Assembly: GCA_964594045.1 (NCBI GenBank)
Contig: CAZQKR010000040.1
Span: 1 to 39,728 of the forward strand
Source of the DNA: UBA2365 sp964594045
Lineage (GTDB): Bacteria > Bacteroidota > Bacteroidia > Chitinophagales > Saprospiraceae
Direction of reading: 5' to 3'
DNA length: 39,728 bases
The notes beneath the pieces were generated by a model. It did not search any database and was not told the DNA's origin. It saw nothing but the letters and a program-made list of their open reading frames with translations. Of this stretch, positions 8,742-16,746 are shown piece after piece; within the stretch, counting starts at the first letter, position 1; every line of letters starts with the position of its first letter. Position numbers and translations under genes: made by a program.

Positions 8742-9008
8742 ATGGTGAATGAAGAAAAACTCAGGGTATATCCCAACCCTGCAAATGATGAGGTGACCAT
8801 ACAGATCGCCACCAAAAAGGGAGAAAGCGGCAGGTTGAGTATAATGAATGCTCAGGGAAGAATGATGGAAACATTCGGAACAAGTGAAAGGAATGCCATC
8901 ATCAAACTGAACACAACTCATTGGGGGAATGGCATCTACTTCATAGAGTACAACAATTCATCCGGTGACAGCAGGGAATTGCAAAAATTGATGATAGTCA
9001 AGAGATAA
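8742..9008 (+). pseudogene. Orphan T9SS sorting-domain fragment 2
   Basis: An 88-residue sorting-domain-only frame, two bases after the stop of copy B and in a shifted frame, exactly as for fragment 1. It has a few substitutions against fragment 1 (for example TFGTSERNAII) and ends MIVKR. It has no signal peptide or cargo. It and its surroundings are the second copy of the same duplication joint, so its retention is not independent evidence of function. Confidence 0.7.
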
Positions 9009-9020
9009 TTAAATAAACTT

Positions 9021-9055
9021 TAGCCCCTGGGTATTTTATTCAGGGGCTTATTTTT
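9021..9055 (+). terminator. Intrinsic terminator, array unit 3
   Basis: tagcccctg (9021-9029) pairs with caggggctt (9041-9049), followed by a T-rich run. The loop differs from the terminators at 5283 and 7151, showing where unit 3 stops matching the other units. Confidence 0.8.
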
Positions 9056-9060
9056 CTACT

Positions 9061-10611
9061 ATGATAATAAAACAATATACCAATTTATTAGTTTATATAT
9101 TTTTTTTCCCAATCATCACTATTGGGCAACCCAAAAATGACTATATTTTCCTTTCCGGATATGCTAATTCTGTTAACAACACTATAGAGGGTAATCTTAT
9201 TGATTTTAATAAACATGGGGAAATAAAAGGTATTACTTTGGGAGATCGCATCACCAATAATAACGCAGCTATTTGCGATAAAGACGGCAATCTGTTATTT
9301 TATTTTGGCGGTTGCAGTATCGTGGACAGTACACATAGCATCATGGAAAACGGGAACAGGATCAACGATGGAGATGCCTGGGAAAGGTATTGTGCAAAGG
9401 GGTTCCCCTATCCCGGCACCCACAACTCCATTGTGCTCCCGGACCCAGCCAACGATGAAGACAATCCCTATGGATATTATCTGATCCATAAGGCTATTGA
9501 AATCATTTTTGAACCGATAATTGATGGAACATGCGAATTAAGGTTTAGTTACATTGATATGAGGTACAATTATGGGAAAGGTAAAGTAATGCAAAAGAAT
9601 AAAGTAGTACATCCCGATACTGATTTCATAGCAAGTTACCTGGCAGCTTGTAAACATAGCAATGGAAGGGACTGGTGGATCATACAAATGGAAAAATATA
9701 CCAATACCTATTATAAATTCCTTTTGAATCCCGCTGGAATTGCCTTGCTCGACACTCAAAGCATGGGGCCAATGTTTGATAATTGGACTGGTGTAGGCCA
9801 ATCTGCTTTTTCCCCCGACGGCAGCAAATGGATGATGTACGGGGATATCAACGGGCCTTTACCAGGTAAAGGCGGCGCGTTGATCTACGACTTCGACAGG
9901 GCTACAGGATATCTCAGCAATTTGCGCATGGTGGAGACCAACGATACGGCATTCACCTGCGGGGCTGCCTTTTCTCCAAATTCGAGATTTGCCTATATCG
10001 TGACCGGAAATGATCTTTATCAGATAGACACATGGGAAGATGACCTCCAGGCTTCCATGGTACATATCGACAGCTACGATGAATTCAGGGACTATGGATT
10101 TCCTGTGACATTGGGATGGCTGCAATTAGCTCCTGACTGTAAGATCTACGTGGGAGCTGCTGCCACGGTGTATCACATGGGAGTGATCAACAATCCTGAT
10201 GAAAAGGGCAAAGCTTGCGATTTTACTCAACATTCGATAAAAACTCCCTATCTGATCGGAACAAAATCCCTGCCCAACTATCCGCACTTTCGTATCGATG
10301 AGGATCAGATATGTGATCCTACGATCACCTGGATACCAGAGGCGTATGTTATAGAGCCCACAAATGTCCTGAATGTAGCGCCCAATCCTGCTTCTGCTAC
10401 TACAAGGATATTCCTCCGTTCAGAAAGTTTTGAACACGGAAGAATCCGCATACACAACAGCAATGGCAGAATGTTACAAACCCTTGACATCAATTCCGAA
10501 AGCGGTCAAAACCTCGATGTTTCGCGCTTTTTACCCGGACTGTATATCGTGGAGTATATCTCGTTTGTGAGTGGTGGGAGGGATGTAGTGAAGTTGGTGG
10601 TTGGGTTGTGA
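9061..10611 (+). CDS. T9SS-secreted beta-propeller-like protein, array copy C
   Basis: This 516-residue paralogue of A and B has different ends. Its signal peptide (MIIKQYTNLLVYIFFFPIIT) and first 60 residues are unlike theirs. From about residue 65 (NNNAAICDKDGNLLFYFGG) it is almost identical to copy B, then shares a block with all copies up to CDPTI (about 422). After that it has its own sorting domain (VLNVAPNPASATTRIFLRS to KLVVGL). The gene probably predates the A/B duplication and had its middle homogenised by conversion. Propeller-like blocks such as FSPDGSKWMMYG are present. Function is unknown; export by T9SS is expected. Confidence 0.75.
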   Translation: MIIKQYTNLLVYIFFFPIITIGQPKNDYIFLSGYANSVNNTIEGNLIDFNKHGEIKGITLGDRITNNNAAICDKDGNLLFYFGGCSIVDSTHSIMENGNRINDGDAWERYCAKGFPYPGTHNSIVLPDPANDEDNPYGYYLIHKAIEIIFEPIIDGTCELRFSYIDMRYNYGKGKVMQKNKVVHPDTDFIASYLAACKHSNGRDWWIIQMEKYTNTYYKFLLNPAGIALLDTQSMGPMFDNWTGVGQSAFSPDGSKWMMYGDINGPLPGKGGALIYDFDRATGYLSNLRMVETNDTAFTCGAAFSPNSRFAYIVTGNDLYQIDTWEDDLQASMVHIDSYDEFRDYGFPVTLGWLQLAPDCKIYVGAAATVYHMGVINNPDEKGKACDFTQHSIKTPYLIGTKSLPNYPHFRIDEDQICDPTITWIPEAYVIEPTNVLNVAPNPASATTRIFLRSESFEHGRIRIHNSNGRMLQTLDINSESGQNLDVSRFLPGLYIVEYISFVSGGRDVVKLVVGL

Positions 10612-10660
10612 TCGGTAAACATTGATCAGTAAGCTGTGATCTGTAAACTGTGATTTGATC
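10610..10660 (+). repeat. Degenerate 14-bp tandem repeat
   Basis: Three successive 14-base units begin at 10610, 10624 and 10638 (gatcggtaaacatt, gatcagtaagctgt, gatctgtaaactgt), followed by a partial fourth. Just downstream, gaacatttcaaac occurs twice (near 10669 and 10705). These lie in the 205-base spacer before suhB, immediately after the tandem gene array. Confidence 0.7.
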
Positions 10661-10764
10661 AGACAACTCGAACATTTCAAACAGCTCGAACAATGGAACA
10701 TAGGAACATTTCAAACAAATTAACTGCACGAACAGATTCTCTACCATCCTGACATTTAAAATCA

Positions 10765-10792
10765 TTGATCAGTTCATTTTTTGGTAATTTTG
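10765..10792 (+). promoter_or_regulatory. Bacteroidota-type promoter for the inositol phosphatase gene
   Basis: TTG at 10765-10767, a 17-base spacer and TAATTTTG at 10785-10792 fit the Bacteroidota housekeeping consensus TTG-N17-23-TAnnTTTG. It lies 24 bases before the ATG at 10817. Confidence 0.65.
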
Positions 10793-10816
10793 CCCCTTCA
10801 AAATTTTGAATAATCT

Positions 10817-11617
10817 ATGGATCATCAATTTATCATAAAAGAATTGGAAGCAGTCATGTCTGAAACTGCTGTTTTCATCCGCAGCCATTTCGGCAAGGTC
10901 AGACAGGATCAGATAGAAACCAAATCCGTCAACAGTCTCGTGAGTTTCGTGGATAAAGAAGCAGAAGTCATGCTTTCCACCAAACTGGCCCAACTTGTTC
11001 CTGAAGCCGGGTTCCTCACCGAAGAGCAAATGGTCTCCAACTCCGTTAAAAACATGTTGTGGATCATCGATCCACTGGACGGAACCACCAATTTCATCAC
11101 CGGAATACCACATTTTTCCATCAGCATCGCTCTATATGACAAAAATGAAGCCGTTTTAGGAGCGGTTTATGATGTCATGCAAAAAAACTTTTATTCGGCG
11201 ATCAAAGGGCATGGAGCCTATTGCAACCATAAACCTATCCGCGTCAATAAACCAAGACCCGTTTCTGAAATGCTGGTCGCGACCGGTTTTCCTTATGATA
11301 AAACCAAAATTACGCCGGAATTTGACACAGCTTTACATCATTTTGTTCATCATAGTCGTTGCGTGCGCCGACTTGGATCGGCTGCACTCGATCTTTGCTT
11401 CACAGCACAGGGAACCTTTGATCTGTATTTTGAAATGCATCTGAATGCCTGGGATATCGCTGCCGGCACACTGATCGTGGAGGAAGCGGGTGGAACAACC
11501 CTCAGCCTGGACGGAACAAAAGACTATTCAGGCGGGCATCTGATGGCTTGTTCAAAGGATGACATCGACACTACTTCATGGCTTACGCGACATTTTAACA
11601 ATACCTTTAAGAATTAA
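10817..11617 (+). CDS. suhB: Inositol-1-monophosphatase family protein (SuhB-like)
   Basis: This 266-residue enzyme of the lithium-sensitive Mg-dependent phosphatase family hydrolyses inositol monophosphates or related sugar or nucleotide phosphates in the cytoplasm. Metal-binding motifs are intact: E69-E70 (LTEEQ), DPLDGTTNF from D85 with D88, and WDIAAG with D213. Length matches the family. The exact substrate is uncertain because the group also includes CysQ-like and fructose-1,6-bisphosphatase-like members, but the NFITGIPHFSISIAL region is typical of SuhB-type enzymes. A recognisable promoter precedes it. It is probably transcribed alone, since the next gene has its own promoter at 11618. 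Confidence 0.85.
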   Translation: MDHQFIIKELEAVMSETAVFIRSHFGKVRQDQIETKSVNSLVSFVDKEAEVMLSTKLAQLVPEAGFLTEEQMVSNSVKNMLWIIDPLDGTTNFITGIPHFSISIALYDKNEAVLGAVYDVMQKNFYSAIKGHGAYCNHKPIRVNKPRPVSEMLVATGFPYDKTKITPEFDTALHHFVHHSRCVRRLGSAALDLCFTAQGTFDLYFEMHLNAWDIAAGTLIVEEAGGTTLSLDGTKDYSGGHLMACSKDDIDTTSWLTRHFNNTFKN

Positions 11618-11650
11618 TTGGTGCAAAACATGTGAAAATCTGTATTTTTG
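11618..11650 (+). promoter_or_regulatory. Promoter for the HYC protein and probably the TonB receptor
   Basis: TTG (11618-11620), a 22-base spacer and TATTTTTG (11643-11650) fit the Bacteroidota consensus. It starts just after the suhB stop and implies that the next gene starts at 11698, not at an upstream in-frame codon at 11632. Confidence 0.55.
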
Positions 11651-11697
11651 TAAACTCGAACCAACAAACATTTTGTCGGTACGTTTGTTTAAAAGCT

Positions 11698-12201
11698 ATG
11701 TTGAAGAGGTATTCAAATAAAATCACTGCATTTTTGCTCTCATTCAGCCTGATATTGTCGAGTGTTGGGATACCTGTTTATAAACATTATTGCCAGGGCA
11801 AACTGATCGGATTCCAGTATTTAGTAGCCCAGGACAATTTCTGTACAGATGAAAGCGAAGAAAAAGCCTGTTGCAATTCAGCTCATGAGGATCATCATGA
11901 AGAAAAAAATTGTTGCAATCATACCTCGGATGATCTAAGTTGCAATAGTGAAAAAGATTGTAAAAACTGTTGTGAGGATGAAATGGAACTGGTACGGATC
12001 GACCTGTTAACAACCATTCAATCAGAAAGAAATTTTAATATTACCTATCCTTCGCCCGATTTACAATTAATTCACCATCTTCCGGTTTTGATTTTCCATT
12101 CCTCAGATATTGAATATGTGGCTGACCGGATCAATACCCGATCGGGTCCCTTGCCTGATGGGAAAAGTCGTATCATTTCCTATCAGAAATTTATTTGTTA
12201 G
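11698..12201 (+). CDS. HYC_CC_PP family Cys/His-rich exported protein
   Basis: This 167-residue protein has a signal or anchor segment (about 9-26), then KHYC (H30-Y31-C32), Cys pairs at 58-59, 72-73 and 91-92, single Cys at 49, 82 and 88, a His cluster (HEDHHEEK near 63-70), a hydrophobic stretch (about 124-134) and a PLP-containing tail ending in Cys. This HYC, CC and proline arrangement matches a small Bacteroidota family often found beside TonB-dependent receptors. Eleven cysteines plus histidines suggest soft-metal binding in the periplasm; this is inference. ATG 11698 is chosen because the promoter box TATTTTTG covers 11643-11650 and the resulting N-terminus is a good signal. A TonB receptor with a metal-binding domain lies 203 bases downstream on the same strand. 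Confidence 0.75.
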   Translation: MLKRYSNKITAFLLSFSLILSSVGIPVYKHYCQGKLIGFQYLVAQDNFCTDESEEKACCNSAHEDHHEEKNCCNHTSDDLSCNSEKDCKNCCEDEMELVRIDLLTTIQSERNFNITYPSPDLQLIHHLPVLIFHSSDIEYVADRINTRSGPLPDGKSRIISYQKFIC

Positions 12202-12404
12202 CGATCATTCCCTTAAGATTTGTCAGCAAGATTTTGCGTCTTGTATCATTTTACCGGTGCTGAATTCATTAATGCACATATTCCGGACAAATGATTCAGT
12301 CACACAAATGCTGTACTATAAATTCAGTTAGTGAAAAATTGACTAAAAAGGGTGGATTTCAGTGAAAAATGTCCTCCATGTTTTTCAGATAAAATAAATT
12401 TCAA

Positions 12405-14966
12405 ATGAAAAAAAGTAAAATATATATTCAAATCATTTTTGCTGTATTTGCTGTATTTGTGAGCGTTTCCGTTTCAGGACAGCAAAAAATGGTCAGTTAC
12501 CAGGTTTCGGGTGCCTGCGGAATGTGCAGGGAAAGGATTGAAAAAGTATCATCTAAAATAAGCGGAGTCAAAAATGCTTATTGGAATGTAAGAACCCAGA
12601 AGCTTTCGTTGGATATCATTCCGGACAGTTTTAATGAAGATGAATTGCACCAAAACCTGGCTTTTGCGGGACACGATACGGAAAAAGCGATCGCACCGGA
12701 CGATATTTATGAATCTTTGCCGGCATGTTGTCATTACCGGGATCCTGAAAACCCGCACAAAGCAGAAATGGAAGCTAATGAACCGAATACTGCCTTTACA
12801 GTAAAAGGTAAAGTGGTCCAGTTGGGTGAAAAAGGCAATCAGGAACCACTTACAGGAGCCAACCTCATCTGGCTGGAAAACGGTCAGGGAAGTTCAACGG
12901 GATTGGATGGCACATTTGAACTGATTAAAGAACCTGAAAATGAATGGATGGTGGTGTCCTACATCGGATTCAGGTCAGACACTATACTGATCGACACAGA
13001 AATGGACGAATTACTGGAAATCGTCCTGATCCCGGACAATTATCTGGAAACAGTCGAGATCAGGCATCGAAAAAGAGCTACAGAAATTTCCACGATCGAC
13101 CCGATCAAAACGTTCAAGATCACAGAAAGAGAACTGCAAAAAGCTGCCTGCTGTAATCTTTCCGAAAGTTTTGAGACCAATCCTTCCATCGATGTCAGTT
13201 TTTCTGACGCTGTAACCGGTACCCGGATCATCGAAATGCTGGGATTGGCCGGTAAATATGTACAGATCACTCAGGAACTGATCCCTGAAATTCGTGGTCT
13301 TTCGTCCATTCAGGGCTTGACCTATACGCCTGGTCCCTGGATCGAAGGAATTCAGATGAACATGGGTACCGGTTCCGTGGTTAACGGCTTTGAAAGCATG
13401 ACCGGACAGATCAATGTCGAGCTCAGAAAGCCCGAGCAGAGTGATCTGTTGTACCTGAACCTTTTTGGAAGTGCGGAAGGCCGTATGGAAGCCAATCTGA
13501 ATCTCAGTCATGACATCAGTCCGATACTGTCAACCGGCTTGCTTTTGCACGGTAACCTGTTGAATAATCCTTCAGACCACAATCATGACGGATTTGCAGA
13601 TGTCCCGACCGGCACACAGTTGATCGCTCTCAACCGGTGGAAATTATTCACTGAGAAAGGACTGGAAGCACAATTTGGGGTCAAAGCCACCATTCTGGAT
13701 AAACAAAGCGGGCAAACAGCGACTGGTCATCACCCCGGAGAACAGCTTTGGTCCGCAGGCATGAAAACAAACCGCTATGAAGCATGGCTTAAAACCGGAA
13801 AAGTACTTAGAAATGATCCATTGTCCAGTATTGGTTTCCAGTTGGCCGGAATAAGTCATACCCAAAATAACCTGTTTGGAGAACGCAACTATGATGGTAA
13901 ACAGCAGACTTTATTTGCCAACCTGATCTATCAGGGAGTCATCGGCAATGATCAACATGGATTTAAAACCGGACTGAGTTTTCTCTGGGATGTAATTGAA
14001 GAAAATATCAGCGGGTCAGATTACAACAGGAATGAATGGATCCCGGGAACATATTTTGAATATACCTTTATACCCAACGAACAATTTACCCTGGTGGCAG
14101 GTATCCGGGGTGATCTGCACAATAATTACGGATTCCTGATTAACCCCCGGTTGAATATACGTTATGCGCTCACTGATGAAACCGTGATCCGTCTGGCCGG
14201 CGGCAGGGGCAACAGAACAGCAAGCATTTTCGCTGAAAACATCGGACATTTTGCGAGTTCAAGGCAATTTCAGATCCAGGGCAGCCAAATGGGAATGCCC
14301 TATGGACTGGAGATTGAAGAAAGCTGGAATTTCGGTATGAACCTGACGCAAACTTTCCATTTAGGAGACAAAGACCTGATCCTTTCTGCGGATGGTTACC
14401 ATACCCGGTTTGAAAACCAGGTAGTCGTTGATCTTGAAGATCCGAGACTTGTTAGGTTTTATAATCTGGATGGTGAATCATATTCCAACAGTCTTCAGTT
14501 CCAGGCAGAATTCAGCCCGGTCAAATCATTTGACCTGAGGCTCGCATACAGATTTAACGATGCAAGAACGACCTTCTCCGGAACGCTTTTGGAAAAACCT
14601 TTAAGTTCCAGGCATCGGGCCTTTATCAATGCCGCATATGAAACACTTAATGGTTGGAAATTCGATGCTACCCTCAATTGGCAAGGCAAAAAAAGGATCC
14701 CCGATACTTCGCCTAATCCTGAATCATTCCGCCTGGACGAGTATTCCAAAGCTTATTATGTAGTCAATGCACATATTTCAAAAGGTTGGAAAGACCATTT
14801 CGAACTGTATGCAGGAAGTGAAAATCTGCTCAATTTCAGGCAGACCAATCCCATCATTGCAGCAGATGATGCATTCGGCCCATATTTTGACAGTTCTTTG
14901 ATCTGGGGTCCGGTCTTGGGTATACACATTTATGCCGGTCTGCGGTATCGTATCGGCAGGGACTGA
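12405..14966 (+). CDS. TonB-dependent receptor with N-terminal HMA metal-binding domain
   Basis: This 853-residue outer-membrane protein has a signal peptide (1-25) followed by a heavy-metal-associated domain (about 29-74) with the metal site CGMC (C38, C41) and the HMA-like helix RERIEKVSSKISGV. An extra Cys pair and His follow (ACCH, 107-110). A carboxypeptidase-like regulatory domain (about 130-210, ending GLDGTFELI and SYIGFRSD) leads to a TonB plug (about 225-345) and a 22-strand-type barrel to the C-terminus. The DHNHDGFADVPTG loop is typical of this receptor group. Import of copper or another soft metal, or its chelate, is inferred from the HMA domain and the Cys/His-rich neighbour at 11698. 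The TonB/ExbBD motor is elsewhere. No separate promoter was recognised in the 203-base gap, so co-transcription is likely. Confidence 0.85.
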   Translation: MKKSKIYIQIIFAVFAVFVSVSVSGQQKMVSYQVSGACGMCRERIEKVSSKISGVKNAYWNVRTQKLSLDIIPDSFNEDELHQNLAFAGHDTEKAIAPDDIYESLPACCHYRDPENPHKAEMEANEPNTAFTVKGKVVQLGEKGNQEPLTGANLIWLENGQGSSTGLDGTFELIKEPENEWMVVSYIGFRSDTILIDTEMDELLEIVLIPDNYLETVEIRHRKRATEISTIDPIKTFKITERELQKAACCNLSESFETNPSIDVSFSDAVTGTRIIEMLGLAGKYVQITQELIPEIRGLSSIQGLTYTPGPWIEGIQMNMGTGSVVNGFESMTGQINVELRKPEQSDLLYLNLFGSAEGRMEANLNLSHDISPILSTGLLLHGNLLNNPSDHNHDGFADVPTGTQLIALNRWKLFTEKGLEAQFGVKATILDKQSGQTATGHHPGEQLWSAGMKTNRYEAWLKTGKVLRNDPLSSIGFQLAGISHTQNNLFGERNYDGKQQTLFANLIYQGVIGNDQHGFKTGLSFLWDVIEENISGSDYNRNEWIPGTYFEYTFIPNEQFTLVAGIRGDLHNNYGFLINPRLNIRYALTDETVIRLAGGRGNRTASIFAENIGHFASSRQFQIQGSQMGMPYGLEIEESWNFGMNLTQTFHLGDKDLILSADGYHTRFENQVVVDLEDPRLVRFYNLDGESYSNSLQFQAEFSPVKSFDLRLAYRFNDARTTFSGTLLEKPLSSRHRAFINAAYETLNGWKFDATLNWQGKKRIPDTSPNPESFRLDEYSKAYYVVNAHISKGWKDHFELYAGSENLLNFRQTNPIIAADDAFGPYFDSSLIWGPVLGIHIYAGLRYRIGRD

Positions 14967-15000
14967 ATGAAAAACATTTAGATCAGAATAATTTAAATTC

Positions 15001-15044
15001 TCCGGAATTCAGGTTATAAAATCAAACCTGAATTCCGGATTTTT
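15001..15044 (+). terminator. Strong intrinsic terminator after the TonB receptor
   Basis: A perfect 15-bp stem (15001-15015 with 15025-15039) with a 9-base loop is followed by a T-run. Because the next gene converges, it may also stop transcription from the opposite strand, where an A-run becomes a T-run less clearly. Confidence 0.9.
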
Positions 15045-15081
15045 ATTCCTGATTCCTTCAGTATAAAATTATCCTCTTTTT

Positions 15082-15840
15082 CTATTTGTCTGTTATCCTG
15101 TACGCACCATCCCTGAAAGTAAATAACTTCGGTGCATGATACAAAGGAGTGATCAAATAACAAATATCTCCAGGAGTATATTCATTGCCTTGTTGGTTTT
15201 GCTCAACAGGAAATTGAAATTCAACAAGAAGTTCGTGCAAATATTCTGAGCAAATTCGATTTTCATTCTCCGGGTATGCAATCACGTCCTTGCCAAAAAT
15301 GTACATATCGTATGCAGAAAAAAAGAAACGCAAGACAGAAGTTTCAAATGAACGATGTTTATTTTTTTCATAGAATTCTGTCACCCGCTCCGTTGAAGGT
15401 CTGCCAACCTGATCCTCATTAAGTTGATATACCCATATCTTTTTATAAAAGCCAAATGGTTCTTTGCTTGTGGACAAAAAAGAACTTTGCAACCTGGTCA
15501 TGATCACCCCTCCTCTAGGTTTCGATTCATTGCGTACAGGAACTCCCGAACCGTTATATGTGTTATCGGTCGCATGGGTCAGCCACAAAGAACCGTCTTT
15601 TGGATCCTTTACCACCATTGCAACATGTGTGATTTGCGACAGTGTCCCAAGATGCACCAAAACACCTTCAAATACACGGTTTTGGAAAAAAAGCAGATCA
15701 CCGGTTTTAAGGTCCAGCTCTTCCAGGCCTACAACAGCTTCTTTAATCCCGGGATCAATATTGCCCTGCGGCAGCCCTGGCAGCACCAATGTATGAAAAA
15801 CCAGGTAAACCGCAAATGTGTATTTTAAAAACGCCTTCAT
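15082..15840 (-). CDS. YiiX/YebB-like permuted NlpC/P60 cysteine hydrolase
   Basis: This 252-residue protein has a signal peptide (about 1-24). GDLLFFQ (47-53), THVAMVV with H72, and the late ICSEY with C197 give the His-before-Cys order of the circularly permuted papain-like NlpC/P60 group (YiiX/YebB). Such enzymes are proposed amidases or acyl-ester hydrolases acting on cell wall or lipids; the substrate here is unknown. The ADP-free fold core is complete in length. It is monocistronic and convergent with the TonB receptor. The export signal places it in the periplasm. Confidence 0.75.
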   Translation of the reverse strand: MKAFLKYTFAVYLVFHTLVLPGLPQGNIDPGIKEAVVGLEELDLKTGDLLFFQNRVFEGVLVHLGTLSQITHVAMVVKDPKDGSLWLTHATDNTYNGSGVPVRNESKPRGGVIMTRLQSSFLSTSKEPFGFYKKIWVYQLNEDQVGRPSTERVTEFYEKNKHRSFETSVLRFFFSAYDMYIFGKDVIAYPENENRICSEYLHELLVEFQFPVEQNQQGNEYTPGDICYLITPLYHAPKLFTFRDGAYRITDK

Positions 15841-15946
15841 TCCAAAGTATTGATCAACAAAAAATTCAAAATTAAAAAATCATATTCCATTTAAAACAAC
15901 ATAATTGGTTATTTTTTTGATCATACAAATCCGGAGAAATTTGTTC

Positions 15947-15954
15947 TAACTTTG
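15947..15954 (+). promoter_or_regulatory. Candidate -7 element for the SDR gene
   Basis: TAACTTTG matches TAnnTTTG and lies about 60 bases before the ATG at 16017. The nearest TTTG upstream (15916-15919) is 27 bases away, longer than usual, so only the -7 box is well supported. Confidence 0.4.
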
Positions 15955-16016
15955 AACCGTAAGAATAAACTGGTGTTAATCTACCATAATTGATCATTTC
16001 AATAATTGTAAATACC

Positions 16017-16676
16017 ATGAAAGTGATAGTCACCGGAACAACCGGAATGGTGGGCGAAGGCGTAATGGATACCTGCCTGAAATCTGCTGATGTCGAAAAA
16101 GTATTGACCATCACCAGAAAACCACTGGATTTGGATCATCCCAGGCTGAACAAGATCATCGTAAAAGATTTTTTTGACCTGAATTCATCTTTACGGGATT
16201 TTGACGGATATGACGCTTGTTTTTTCTGTCTGGGTAAAAGTTCGGTGGGTATGAATAAAAATGAATATGAACGATTGACATACGATCTGACTATGAATTT
16301 CGCCAAAATGCTGGTCGAAAGAAATCCCGCTATGACCTTTTGCTATGTTTCAGGACAGGGAACGGACAGCTCCGAAAAATCCATCACGCATTGGGCCAGG
16401 GTAAAAGGAAAAACAGAAAACGATCTAAGAAAACTTCCCTTCAGACAGGTTTTTGCCTACAGACCCGGATTCATCAAACCCATACCTGGCCTCAAACACG
16501 CTCTGTCATTTTACAGATATATCAATTGGCTGTTCCCTTTGGGCAAAAATATTTCTCCCAATTGGTTCAATACATTGGAGGAGCTTGGACTTTCAATGAT
16601 ATCTGTAACCAAACACGGTTACCGAGAATTTATTTTGCAGGGAAAAGACATCACTGAAACGGCAAAAAATGTGTAA
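16017..16676 (+). CDS. Atypical SDR / NAD(P)-binding epimerase-like protein
   Basis: This 219-residue protein starts directly with a Rossmann nucleotide-binding motif: VTGTTGMVGEG (G7, G10, G13). It lacks a clear YxxxK pair at the standard spacing; VSGQGTDSS sits where the catalytic serine strand is expected. This pattern and the short length fit atypical short-chain dehydrogenases of the HTATIP2/YwnB-like group, often NAD(P)H sensors or poorly characterised reductases. The start at 16017 gives the usual MKVIVTG opening; an earlier in-frame ATG at 15990 would add nine residues of no known role. Substrate unknown. It converges with pckA. Confidence 0.7.
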   Translation: MKVIVTGTTGMVGEGVMDTCLKSADVEKVLTITRKPLDLDHPRLNKIIVKDFFDLNSSLRDFDGYDACFFCLGKSSVGMNKNEYERLTYDLTMNFAKMLVERNPAMTFCYVSGQGTDSSEKSITHWARVKGKTENDLRKLPFRQVFAYRPGFIKPIPGLKHALSFYRYINWLFPLGKNISPNWFNTLEELGLSMISVTKHGYREFILQGKDITETAKNV

Positions 16677-16746
16677 AAACCGCCAAAAAACGTATATGAA
16701 AATACACCCATTCCAGCGGTTTTCAATTTACCCGTATTCTGATCGG

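Larger units (their letters stand above)
5006..10611 (+). repeat. Tandem array of three units with 1869-bp period
   Basis: Matching points recur at 5006, 6875 and 8744 (start of the sorting-domain segment) and at 5326, 7195 and 9061 (gene starts; the last interval is 1866). Each unit holds a sorting-domain segment, a terminator and a 514-516 codon propeller-like gene. Units 1 and 2 are near-identical over their 3' halves. Units 2 and 3 are near-identical over about 7390-7890 and 9260-9760. All three match over about 300 bases before the CDPTI codons. Unit 3 has its own 5' and 3' ends. Confidence 0.9.

Noticed and set aside
10610..10720. Possible CRISPR-like repeats
   Set aside because: The units are 14 bases, contiguous and degenerate, without spacers.
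13011..13511. A 166-codon minus-strand frame opposite the TonB receptor
   Set aside because: Pure shadow of a well-supported gene.
16676..16723. Possible bidirectional terminator between the SDR and pckA genes
   Set aside because: aaaaccgc and gcggtttt can pair, but the loop is more than 30 bases and the stem only 8, so support is too weak to list.
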